From Burkholderiales bacterium (GTDB lineage Bacteria; Pseudomonadota; Gammaproteobacteria; Burkholderiales; Burkholderiaceae_F): DNA of 16,181 bases. Positions 1-7,052 of this stretch are shown here, piece after piece. The position numbers and the translations under genes were made by a program. The first letter of the stretch is position 1. Each line of letters begins with the position of its first letter. Location: positions 1 to 16,181 of the forward strand of contig JAHEDN010000015.1 in the NCBI GenBank assembly GCA_024641225.1, read 5' to 3'. The notes beneath the pieces were generated by a model, which was given only the letters and a program-made list of their open reading frames with translations, made no database searches and was not told the origin of the DNA.

Positions 1-441
1 GCGGCACAGCTCCTTGCGCGCGTCGTAGAGCCGGCGACCGATGCGCATCGACCGGTAGGCCGGGTCGACGAACACATCCGCGCCGTACAGCACGTCGCCT
101 TCCGGGTCGTGCGTGGTGAAAAGGCCGTCGCCGGTCATCTCGGCGTAGGTGTGCTGCGCCCCGAAGCGGCGATAGTCGATGATCAGCGAGAAGGCAACGC
201 CGACGATCCTGCCCCGGTCGGTAATGGCGATCTGGCCCTCGGGGAACCTGGAGAGAATCGATCGGTAGCGCTCCTCGGGCACGGCGCCGCCGAACTCGCC
301 TTCGATGCCGGTGAAGATCCGGTCCATCAGGTCCGCGACCTGCGGATAGTCGCCTGGTCGCAGGTTGCGCAGGCGCAGCCTGGACCGGCGTGCGGCAGTC
401 GTCGCGTGCGGCGCTTCGGAGCTATCTTGCTGTTCGGCCAT
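1..441 (-). CDS. GNAT acetyltransferase domain, N-terminal part of a probable GNAT/carbon-nitrogen hydrolase fusion (truncated by window edge)
   Basis: The first 147 residues are visible; the frame stays open to the left edge, so the 3' part is missing. It begins MAEQQDS, and an in-frame stop lies upstream at 475-477, so the start must be within a few codons of this ATG. The visible part has a GNAT core: a strand with FPEGQIAITD near residues 67-76, then LYGADVFVDPAYR near 116-128, then the acetyl-CoA binding turn RIGRRLYDARKELCR at the edge. FPEGQ, the LYGADV strand and RRLYDARKEL together are typical of large two-domain proteins in which GNAT is followed by a nitrilase-like carbon-nitrogen hydrolase. 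The fusion is inferred, since the second domain is outside the window. It lies downstream of the glycosyltransferase gene on the same strand with a 124-nt gap. Substrate unknown. Confidence 0.8.
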   Translation of the reverse strand, partial: MAEQQDSSEAPHATTAARRSRLRLRNLRPGDYPQVADLMDRIFTGIEGEFGGAVPEERYRSILSRFPEGQIAITDRGRIVGVAFSLIIDYRRFGAQHTYAEMTGDGLFTTHDPEGDVLYGADVFVDPAYRSMRIGRRLYDARKELCR

Positions 442-565
442 GTCCGTGTCGGGGTCTGATTGAGCAGGGTCCGGTCAGTGTAGACAACGCCCGTTGCCGC
501 CCCAACGCTCGCCCGTTACAGCCTCTGCCGCGGCGGGCTACCCCGAACGCATGCGAAGACGCTGC

Positions 566-2302
566 TCAACCGCTGCTGCGCCGGTAAAGGCGAATGACTT
601 CGTCAGGCAGTCCCGGTCGGTGCCCGCTCCATATCTCGGTCCAGCGGCCCGACGGCAGTCCGTCGTCGAGCAGCGAGCCGGCGACATCACGGTGCAGGGC
701 GAATGCGCAGTCGGCATCGCCACCGGCGGCGAAGCGGATCCCGCCGTGAAAGGCGAACACGGCGCGATGCGAAGGACGCAGATGGTGGGCCAGCACGCAG
801 TCGTCGGCGTTGCCGGACGCTGCGATCTGCGCCACCGCTTCCCTGGCCAGTGCTGCGAACGAGCGGCGGTGATCGACTGCTTCGAGAAAGAGCGCAGAAA
901 AGGCCACCCACAACGTCACCAGTCCGGTGGCGGCGAGCGCAGGACCTCGCCACAGCGCGCCGGACGGCTGGCGTACGCGCCAGGCGACGAGTACGAACCA
1001 GAAGGCCGACGCGGCCGCCGCAACGGCCACGCGGGCCCAGTCCAGCGGTGGGATGTAGCCCGCGGTCAGTCGCACGACGGACGAATGCATCTTCGGCGGT
1101 ACGCCGGCGTGCATCGCGATGAAGTACGCCCAGAGGGCCACGGTGAAGAGACAGAACGCCGTGATCGCGAACCAGTCGATCGAGGTTTCCGCGGCACGGC
1201 GCGTCGCGACCGCGCCGAACGCGGCCAGCAGCACGAGCGGCGGCACGATATACACGAGGTCCGCCACGCTCGGCGAACGGGTGGTCAGCAGGCTGAGCGC
1301 TTGCATGACCAGCAGCAACGCTCCCAGCGCCACGTGCGGGCGCCGCGCGCCATGGCGCCACGCGTACAGCGCCCAGGCGGCCAATGGCCAGAGCGGCCAG
1401 GTGTGCCAGGGCAGCGTGCGCAGCAGCCACATCAGGCTTTCCGTGTTCGGCCAGTCGAATTGCTGCAGGCCGCTGGCCCCCCACTCGAGCAGGTAAGCGG
1501 CCCCGGCTGCCCCGCGCCAGTTCAGCACCGCAGACGCCCAGGCGCAGGCGATTGCAACCACGGCAAGCAGCAGCAGCAAGGCAGCGCGGAGTCGGACGGC
1601 TTTTCGGGCCGTGCAGGCGACGAAGACAAGCGCCGCCAGTGTCAGCCACAGCGTCGGTTGCGCGGCGCGCGTCAGCAGCAGCAGGCCGAGGGCGGCGCCG
1701 GATAGCAACGCGCCACCGTATGGCCGGTCCAGGGACAGCGCGAGGCCGTAAATCGCGACGCAGGACAGGGCGAATGCCGCCGGCTCGACCGTTGTCTCGT
1801 GCAGGGTCACGATCGGGCCGATCGTCCCGAGGACGAGCAGCACCGCCACGTCAGCCAGCATGCGCCCGTAGTCGCGCGAAGTCGCCTCCCCGCCGAAGGC
1901 GAAGGCGACCGGCTGAGCCTCATCGCGGCGCGCCAGGCGCAGGGTCGCGTACCACAGCGCGCCGGTGGCCAGGAAGAACCACAGGATCTCCGGCAGCCGT
2001 GCCGCAGCGACCTCACCGATCGCACGGCCAAGGAGCGCGATCGATCCGGCACCGACCCAGAACGCGAGCGGGCCGTCAACGGCGACCAGTTCTCCTGCCA
2101 CGGCGGGCAGCAGCCAGTCGCCGGAGCGCGCCATCGTCCACATGATGCCGAAGCCGGTCGCGTCGGCCTCCTGCCACGGATCGCGGCCGAAGAGGCCGCT
2201 GACGCTGTAAGCGACGATGAGCGCCAGCAGCACGGCGCGCGGCAGCTTCGCTGCCGCGGCGGCGCTGACGCGTGCCGGGGACGGGCGCTCGTCGAAAATC
2301 AT
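566..2302 (-). CDS. ArnT/PMT-like membrane glycosyltransferase (dolichyl/undecaprenyl-phosphate sugar type)
   Basis: A 578-residue polytopic membrane protein with about a dozen hydrophobic segments through residue ~480 and a soluble C-terminal tail. The first periplasmic loop carries RDPWQEADATGF (residues 40-51), then SGDWLLP (60-66) and GELVAVDGPLAFW (70-82). This is the pattern of the ArnT/PMT superfamily (acidic loop, GDWL-P, then a modified E-K-P-P-L-x-Y-W motif), whose members transfer sugars from lipid-phosphate carriers to lipid A, proteins or other lipids at the outer face of the inner membrane. The usual K-P-P is D-G-P here, so activity or donor may differ from ArnT. The ATG is preceded by a purine-rich site (GAAGAGAG). 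It follows iorB after 126 nt on the same strand; no functional link to IorAB is apparent. Acceptor unknown. Confidence 0.8.
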   Translation of the reverse strand: MIFDERPSPARVSAAAAAKLPRAVLLALIVAYSVSGLFGRDPWQEADATGFGIMWTMARSGDWLLPAVAGELVAVDGPLAFWVGAGSIALLGRAIGEVAAARLPEILWFFLATGALWYATLRLARRDEAQPVAFAFGGEATSRDYGRMLADVAVLLVLGTIGPIVTLHETTVEPAAFALSCVAIYGLALSLDRPYGGALLSGAALGLLLLTRAAQPTLWLTLAALVFVACTARKAVRLRAALLLLLAVVAIACAWASAVLNWRGAAGAAYLLEWGASGLQQFDWPNTESLMWLLRTLPWHTWPLWPLAAWALYAWRHGARRPHVALGALLLVMQALSLLTTRSPSVADLVYIVPPLVLLAAFGAVATRRAAETSIDWFAITAFCLFTVALWAYFIAMHAGVPPKMHSSVVRLTAGYIPPLDWARVAVAAAASAFWFVLVAWRVRQPSGALWRGPALAATGLVTLWVAFSALFLEAVDHRRSFAALAREAVAQIAASGNADDCVLAHHLRPSHRAVFAFHGGIRFAAGGDADCAFALHRDVAGSLLDDGLPSGRWTEIWSGHRPGLPDEVIRLYRRSSG

Positions 2303-2350
2303 GGCTCTCTTCAGGAGCGGATGTTAGGGCGTCGGCGGGCACCGGAAGCG

Positions 2351-2399
2351 GGCGGTTCCGCCGTTCTCCCGGCGGGTCGTGGACGGCTCAGTGCTGAGC
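2351..2399. repeat. Cluster of small GC-rich hairpins between iorB and the glycosyltransferase gene
   Basis: The gap between the iorB stop and the glycosyltransferase start contains short inverted repeats: GGCGG/CCGCC at 2351-2362, CCGCCG/CGGCGG at 2358-2363 and 2370-2375 with a 6-nt loop, and GCTCAG/CTGAGC at 2386-2399. The first two overlap and are mutually exclusive. None is followed by a U tract, so they may attenuate or stabilise the iorAB transcript, or may be chance GC-rich structure. Confidence 0.3.
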
Positions 2400-2428
2400 G
2401 CGGACACTCGACGGTTCAGCCCGGTGTT

Positions 2429-3214
2429 TCAGATCGACAGCGCGGAAAGCCCCGCGTCGATCGCCAGAACTTCTTCAGCCTCGAAAATGCGTGCGGCCCA
2501 GCCCTCAGCATCCGGCGCGCCGAGGCGCTCGATCCACTGCGCAAGGACGTGCTCGGCGACCGGACCGGGTTCGAAATCGAGCCGGGGCACAACTCGGGCG
2601 ATGATGCCGGTCGGCACGCCTCCGGCCGCGAGCGCCGCGGCAAAGCGGCTCGCCGCGTCGCCCATGCGGAAGGCCGCGACGTTCGCAGCGACGATGCGCT
2701 CGCCTTTGGCGGCGAAAAGCTGCCTCAGGTGCTTCTCGATCAGCGCTGCAGGCACGGGCAGCAACGAAGCGGCTGCGCCGAGCATCACCATGTTGTTCGC
2801 CTTGACCGTTCCCGCCTTGCGTGCGAGTGCGCTGGCGTCGACGGCGACGAGCCTTGGCGCCGAAAACAGCACGTCGAAGAGCCTGCGCGTGTCCGGGTAG
2901 GCTGCCACGTTCTTAAGCGGCGTGACGTCGGTGACGATCCAGCCATCGGGCCGGAGCATCTTTGCGTAGCGCAGGCCTTCCATCGGCTCGACCGACAACA
3001 CCATGCGGGCGGTACCGTCGGCGATGAGGTCGCTTGCAACGGGGGCGTCGGCGATGCGAACGAACGCCGACACGGCGCCGCCGCGCTGCGCCATCCCGTG
3101 CACCTCAGGCTGCTTCAGGTGAAAGCCCGCCTCGACCGCGGCGTGGTCGACCACCCAGGCGATCGACAGCACGCCCTGGCCGCCGACGCCGCAGATCACC
3201 AGGTCGTAATTCAT
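2429..3214 (-). CDS. iorB: Indolepyruvate (2-oxoacid) ferredoxin oxidoreductase, beta subunit
   Basis: A 261-residue soluble protein of the pyruvate/ketoisovalerate oxidoreductase gamma-domain family. It opens with MNYDLVICGVGGQGVLS, whose G-x-G-G-Q-G-V turn is diagnostic, followed by the conserved QPEVHGMAQRGGAVSAFVR (residues ~35-53), the IorB signature. A central LSVEPMEGLRYAKML matches the family. IorB pairs with the thiamine-diphosphate-binding IorA to oxidatively decarboxylate aryl pyruvates (indolepyruvate, phenylpyruvate) to aryl-acetyl-CoA, passing electrons to ferredoxin or another acceptor in the cytoplasm. The ATG overlaps the iorA stop as ATGA (3211-3214), and GGAAGG lies upstream, implying translational coupling and a 1:1 complex. 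Full length for the family. Confidence 0.93.
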   Translation of the reverse strand: MNYDLVICGVGGQGVLSIAWVVDHAAVEAGFHLKQPEVHGMAQRGGAVSAFVRIADAPVASDLIADGTARMVLSVEPMEGLRYAKMLRPDGWIVTDVTPLKNVAAYPDTRRLFDVLFSAPRLVAVDASALARKAGTVKANNMVMLGAAASLLPVPAALIEKHLRQLFAAKGERIVAANVAAFRMGDAASRFAAALAAGGVPTGIIARVVPRLDFEPGPVAEHVLAQWIERLGAPDAEGWAARIFEAEEVLAIDAGLSALSI

Positions 3215-4845
3215 GCCGGCGCTGCCTTCCGGCTGCGACGATGCTCCTTGATGACCTTGACGTAGGTGACACAGGCGCGGCGGGCAACAATCACAGACAG
3301 CCCGTCGCGAGCGATCTCGTCGCGGATCAGGCGCACGTTCTCCGCCTTCTTCTGCGGCGTCGGCGAGACGATGTGAATGCGGCTGCGCGGCACGCCGAGT
3401 CCCGCGACGAGGTCCACCACCTGCTCATCGGTTGCCATCGTCGGCTGGCCGCCGGTCATCGCGACGATACTGTTGTCGAGGATGAAGACTTTGATCGGAA
3501 TGTCGTCGCGTGCCGCATCGAGCAGCGGAGCCATTCCGGAATGCGTGAACGTACCGTCGCCGATCACGGCGAGCGCCGGCGTCATGCCGGCGTGGGCGGC
3601 ACCGATCGCCATGCCGATCGACGCGCCCATGCACAGGCACGAGTGGATGGCCTGGTGCGGCTTGAGGTAGCCGAGCGCGTAGCAGCCGATGTCACCCTGC
3701 ACGCGAACGTCGTCGCCGAGGTCGGCGATCGCCTCCTTGATCGCCGCGTACGCATCGTCGTGAGGGCAGGCGTCGCACAGCCGCGGCGGCCTGCCGACCA
3801 GTACGTCTTCAAGGCCGGGAATCCGCAGCGACTCGCGGACGGGCAACCCGAAGCTTTTGCGTAAGGCATCCGGCGTCAGTTCGCCGCTGCGCGGAAGGTG
3901 TCCGGTCGTCTTGCCGTGTATCGCCGGCTCGCGCATCAGGCCCAGTGCACTGACATAGCGCTCGATGAAGGGATAGCCTTCCTCGATCACCCACACCTCG
4001 GTCGAGGCGTCGAGCAGCTGGCGGACCTTGCCCACCGGCAGCGGATAGGCGCCGATGCGCAGCAGGTGGTAGTGCTCGAGCGCCGGGCCGAGCGTCTCCT
4101 GCAGGTAGTTCCAGGCCACGCCGCTCACCAGGATGCCCGGGCATCGCCCGCCGCGCAGCGTCAGCGCATTGGCGGCGTGGCGCTCGGCGTACTCGGCCAT
4201 CGCCGGCTGCTTGTCGAGCAGCTTGCCGTAGGCCCGCCGCGCGTTGGACGGGATCAGCGTGAACAGGCTCGCATCGGCAACGTAGCGTGCCTCGTTCTGC
4301 GGCCGGGGAGGCGATGACCTGACCACGGCGCGGCTGTGCGCGAGCCGCGTGACCAGGCGCAGCAGCACCGGCACGCGCAGCTGCTCGGACAGCTCGAACG
4401 CCTCGCGCGTGAATTCGTAGCATTCCTGCTGGTTCGACGGCTCGAGGCAGGGCACCTGCGCGAAGTCGGCGAAGTAGCGCGAGTCCTGCTCGTTCTGCGA
4501 ACTGTGCATCGACGGATCGTCGGCGACCGCGACTACCAGCCCGCCGTGCGCGCCTGCCACCGCGACGTTCATGAACGGGTCGGCGGCGACATTCAGGCCG
4601 ACGTGTTTCATCGCGACGAGCGCGCGCCTGCCCGCATACGAGACGCCGATGCCTTCCTCGAGCGCGACCTTCTCGTTGGTCGACCACAGCCCGCGGATCG
4701 GCGGATCGGCCGATTTCGCATAGCGCCGGATGGTTTCAAAGATCTCGGTCGACGGCGTACCGGGATACGCATACGCGGCACTTATCCCTGCGTCGACCGC
4801 CCCCTGTGCGACCGCCTCGTCTCCGAGCAGGATTCTTTCTGTCAT
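3211..4845 (-). CDS. iorA: Indolepyruvate ferredoxin oxidoreductase, alpha subunit (short form lacking the ferredoxin domain)
   Basis: 544 residues. The N-terminal pyrimidine domain begins MTERILLGDEAVAQGAVDAG with YPGTPSTEI (27-35) and STNEKVALEEGIG (55-67), which includes the conserved glutamate region. The C-terminal thiamine-diphosphate domain has CDACPH (357-362), GDIGCY (384-389), GDGTFTHSG (429-437) and LDNSIVAMTGGQPT (456-469), the last being the Mg-ThDP motif. It catalyses CoA-dependent oxidative decarboxylation of aryl pyruvates together with IorB. Classical IorA continues for about 80-100 more residues with two 4Fe-4S clusters; here the protein ends shortly after SVIVARRACVTYVK, so that domain is absent and no frameshift remnant is seen downstream. 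The frame is open upstream to 5142, but this ATG has an ideal GGGAGGAA site and begins exactly at the conserved N-terminus. Confidence 0.93.
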   Translation of the reverse strand: MTERILLGDEAVAQGAVDAGISAAYAYPGTPSTEIFETIRRYAKSADPPIRGLWSTNEKVALEEGIGVSYAGRRALVAMKHVGLNVAADPFMNVAVAGAHGGLVVAVADDPSMHSSQNEQDSRYFADFAQVPCLEPSNQQECYEFTREAFELSEQLRVPVLLRLVTRLAHSRAVVRSSPPRPQNEARYVADASLFTLIPSNARRAYGKLLDKQPAMAEYAERHAANALTLRGGRCPGILVSGVAWNYLQETLGPALEHYHLLRIGAYPLPVGKVRQLLDASTEVWVIEEGYPFIERYVSALGLMREPAIHGKTTGHLPRSGELTPDALRKSFGLPVRESLRIPGLEDVLVGRPPRLCDACPHDDAYAAIKEAIADLGDDVRVQGDIGCYALGYLKPHQAIHSCLCMGASIGMAIGAAHAGMTPALAVIGDGTFTHSGMAPLLDAARDDIPIKVFILDNSIVAMTGGQPTMATDEQVVDLVAGLGVPRSRIHIVSPTPQKKAENVRLIRDEIARDGLSVIVARRACVTYVKVIKEHRRSRKAAPA

Positions 4846-4849
4846 CGCG

Positions 4850-4857
4850 TTCCTCCC
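4850..4857 (-). promoter_or_regulatory. Strong ribosome binding site deciding the iorA start
   Basis: On the minus strand GGGAGGAA lies 4 nt upstream of the ATG at 4845. It settles the start against longer in-frame alternatives that reach back to 5142 and would overlap the divergent gene. Confidence 0.8.
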
Positions 4858-4899
4858 GCGGCATGATAGCGGCGGGCAACGAGGCACCTTGTTGCGAGC

Positions 4900-4919
4900 C
4901 CGCCGGCGCGCGCCGGCGG
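4900..4919. repeat. 20-nt perfect palindrome in the divergent intergenic region
   Basis: Positions 4900-4919 read identically on both strands (CCGCCGGCGC and its exact reverse complement with no spacer). It sits between the divergent iorA (start 4845) and PcfJ-like gene (start 4929 or 4971). It could be an operator for a dimeric regulator or a cruciform/RNA hairpin; its pure G+C composition also allows chance in a GC-rich genome. Confidence 0.5.
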
Positions 4920-4922
4920 CAG

Positions 4923-4948
4923 TTTGCGATGCTCCCGGCATTCGCAAA
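4923..4948. promoter_or_regulatory. Bulged inverted repeat, possible operator or leader hairpin
   Basis: TTTGCGATGC at 4923-4932 is mirrored by GCATTCGCAAA at 4938-4948: ten paired positions, one extra T, and a 5-nt TCCCG centre. It is A/T-tipped, unlike the surrounding GC-rich sequence. If the downstream gene starts at ATG 4929, the repeat overlaps the start codon and could hide it in the mRNA. If it starts at GTG 4971, the repeat lies in the promoter/leader. No convincing -10/-35 pair was found for either divergent gene. Confidence 0.4.
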
Positions 4949-6803
4949 CACAACTTACCGGCGAGGCGCGGTGGACCTAGACGAGATTCAGATTGGGGCG
5001 GAAGTTGCAGAAGGCGAACTCTTGTGCGGACTGGTAGGAGAAGGGTCGGGCGAGGGAACATCGGAGCTTGCGTGGGTGAGCTTTCCGGCCGCAGTGAACC
5101 TCGTCCCGCGACAACTGCTGCGGAACACCGCATGCTGCGCACTGCTCAAGACTGCCGACGGCACGCTGTGGATGCTGCGCACGGTCGGGCACGTGTGGAG
5201 CGAGGCGCGGCTGGCCAAGGCCGCGGAGCTCCTGGTCGCCAGTCGCACGCGCCGGCTCATCGATCCCTTGCTCGAGAAGCGCCTGTCGCGGGCGCTCGAT
5301 GTCGCGCAGGTCACGGCCGTGCGCCCCGTACTCGACCGGGTGGAAGACGCGCACTGGGGCGTCCGCAGGCTGGCGATCGGCCTCTGGATGGAGCAGTCGT
5401 CGAAACGCGGCGGCCAGCCCGATGCCGGCCGGCTCGCCGCCGAAGTCGAGTCGGTCGAGCGCACGCTCGCTGCGCTGCTGCGCGCCGCCATCGGCCGGTT
5501 CGTCGACGGCCTCGAGGCCGAGGTGATTTCGATCGAGCCGCGCAGCCTGGCCGACACCCGCCTGTACAACTTTCTCGCCGCGGCACCCGCGCGACGCAAT
5601 CGGCTGCAGCTTGCGGCAACGTTTCCCCTGCTGGTCAGAACGGCGGCAACGGACGACCGGACCAGCCTAGGCGCCGACATCAGGCGCGTGGTCGACGCCG
5701 GCGTGCCGCTGCTCAAGGCACTCTCCCGGCGCTGGGGCGTCGCACCCGCGGTGCTGCGCTGCCTGCGGCATCGAACGCCCGATCTCGTCGGGGAGCGCTG
5801 GGAGTCGAATGTCGAAGCGCTGTTAACGCTGCTCGATGCGCTGCCGGCCGAGTTTCGTCCCGGCGAGGATCCGGCCCAATGGCGGGACTTCAACGGGTTG
5901 ATTGCCTTGGCGGAGGCGACCTTCGGGCCCCACCCGTGGAACTCGGCACTGGCGCTGGCATGGCTGCGCCACAGCGCGCGCCGCAGGGGCAACGAGTCAT
6001 CGCTTGCTCAGACCGCAGCCGATCTGCAGCCGGCGGTGGTGGCCGAGATCGATGCACTGCACCGGGCGCTGATCGAAACGCTGGCAGCGGAATCGCTGAC
6101 GCCGGCCGACGACGCGGTGAGCTGCGATGCGCTGACGATCCGCGCCCGCACGACTGCGGACCGGTACCTGTCCGGACTTGCGCCGCGGCGCCTGACCGAA
6201 CTGGCAGCCCGTTATCGGCGGGTGCTGGCACAGACGCGCGCCGACGTCGCCGGAGAAAGAGGCGTGCCCGCCGGGTCTCGTTTCTGGCCGCTGCTGCCGG
6301 AGGAGTACCGCTCGCGTGACGGTTCTCGACGCGTGGTTTCGCTGACCTCGCGTCAGGCGCTGAACCGGCACGGCCGCGCGCTGGACAACTGCCTCGGCAA
6401 TTCGCACCTCGCCTACTACACGACCGCTTCCCAGCGAGGCGAGGCGTTCATCGTCGGCGTGCTCGAAGCGGAGTCGGACCAGCCACTGTCCACCGCCGAA
6501 CTACGCGTCGAGACCGTCGACCTCGGGCTGCGGTTCACGGTGCGGGTGGTGCAGCACAGCGCGGCGCACAACCTGCGGCCGTCGGCGCGGTGCCGGACCG
6601 CGCTCGCCGAGGTTCTTGCGTGGTTGTCGACGGAGGGGTGCCAGCAACATCTGCGGACAGGCTTGCGGGCGATCGTGGAACGCCGCTGGCACGAACAGCG
6701 CGGCCGAAGCGAAGCGGAGCGCCTGCCGATCGCGCGCGCCTTGCGCAGAACGGTCGGCGAGCAACGTTACGAGTCATTGCTGAACGCGGTGCGAGGGCCT
6801 TAG
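4929..6803 (+). CDS. Large protein of unknown function with PcfJ-like C-terminal region
   Basis: 624 residues from the ATG at 4929. A GTG at 4971, preceded by GGCGAGG and beginning VDLDEIQIGAEV, would give 610 residues and is equally possible. No signal peptide, transmembrane segment or coiled coil is evident. The first ~430 residues are alpha-helical-looking and rich in Arg, Ala and Leu. Residues ~474-565 resemble the PcfJ-like region seen in conjugative-plasmid and chromosomal proteins of unknown function: SRQALNRHGRALDNCLGN, AYYTTASQRGEAFIVGVLE, the strand LSTAELRVE, then VRVVQHSAAHNLRPS and ALAEVLAWL. The similar pattern in PcfJ proteins is G-x-A-L-x-x-C-V/L-G, a Y before a G-E/K-S patch, a T-x-E strand and a Q-x-x-x-x-x-N. 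The biochemical role of PcfJ is not established. Divergent from iorA; 249 nt upstream of tal on the same strand. Codon usage looks like that of its neighbours. Confidence 0.72.
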   Translation: MLPAFANTTYRRGAVDLDEIQIGAEVAEGELLCGLVGEGSGEGTSELAWVSFPAAVNLVPRQLLRNTACCALLKTADGTLWMLRTVGHVWSEARLAKAAELLVASRTRRLIDPLLEKRLSRALDVAQVTAVRPVLDRVEDAHWGVRRLAIGLWMEQSSKRGGQPDAGRLAAEVESVERTLAALLRAAIGRFVDGLEAEVISIEPRSLADTRLYNFLAAAPARRNRLQLAATFPLLVRTAATDDRTSLGADIRRVVDAGVPLLKALSRRWGVAPAVLRCLRHRTPDLVGERWESNVEALLTLLDALPAEFRPGEDPAQWRDFNGLIALAEATFGPHPWNSALALAWLRHSARRRGNESSLAQTAADLQPAVVAEIDALHRALIETLAAESLTPADDAVSCDALTIRARTTADRYLSGLAPRRLTELAARYRRVLAQTRADVAGERGVPAGSRFWPLLPEEYRSRDGSRRVVSLTSRQALNRHGRALDNCLGNSHLAYYTTASQRGEAFIVGVLEAESDQPLSTAELRVETVDLGLRFTVRVVQHSAAHNLRPSARCRTALAEVLAWLSTEGCQQHLRTGLRAIVERRWHEQRGRSEAERLPIARALRRTVGEQRYESLLNAVRGP

Positions 6804-6926
6804 GCTGCTGCGTGGCGATCCGCGCGCATCGTGCGGGTTGATTCGACGCAGACCCTGGCGCCCGGCGTTCCGTCAAGAGATTCACGCGCCCGGTGAGCGG
6901 GATCCAGTCTGTCGCCCGGCAATGCC

Positions 6927-6954
6927 CGAATCCTTGCATCTGCAGGAACCTTCG
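6927..6954. repeat. Interrupted dyad upstream of tal
   Basis: CGAA-TCC-(T)-TGCA-TC-TGCA-GGA-(ACC)-TTCG forms an imperfect inverted repeat about 100 nt before the tal start. The rest of the 249-nt gap (6804-7052) contains no gene that I can support, no clear promoter hexamers and no canonical terminator. Function unknown; it may be a weak operator or chance structure. Confidence 0.25.
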
Positions 6955-7037
6955 GCGCCTGGTGCTGCCACACTGTAGTCAAAGGTGGATTGCGTGCTGC
7001 GGCCAGCCATGGCGCGGCTTTCGGGTTCACCGTTCGC

Positions 7038-7044
7038 GGAGGAG
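7038..7044 (+). promoter_or_regulatory. Strong ribosome binding site of tal
   Basis: GGAGGAG is followed by an 8-nt A-rich spacer (AAGAAAAC) and the ATG at 7053. It rules out an in-frame ATG at 6990 as the start. Confidence 0.85.
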
Positions 7045-7052
7045 AAGAAAAC

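Noticed and set aside
494..3265. Long plus-strand open frames across the glycosyltransferase and iorB genes
   Set aside because: They lie antisense to clearly recognisable proteins and give Arg/Gln/His-rich sequence with no family motif.
4846..5142. N-terminal extension of iorA by 99 codons
   Set aside because: The conserved IorA N-terminus begins at the ATG at 4845, which has an ideal GGGAGGAA site; the extension overlaps the divergent gene and looks non-coding.
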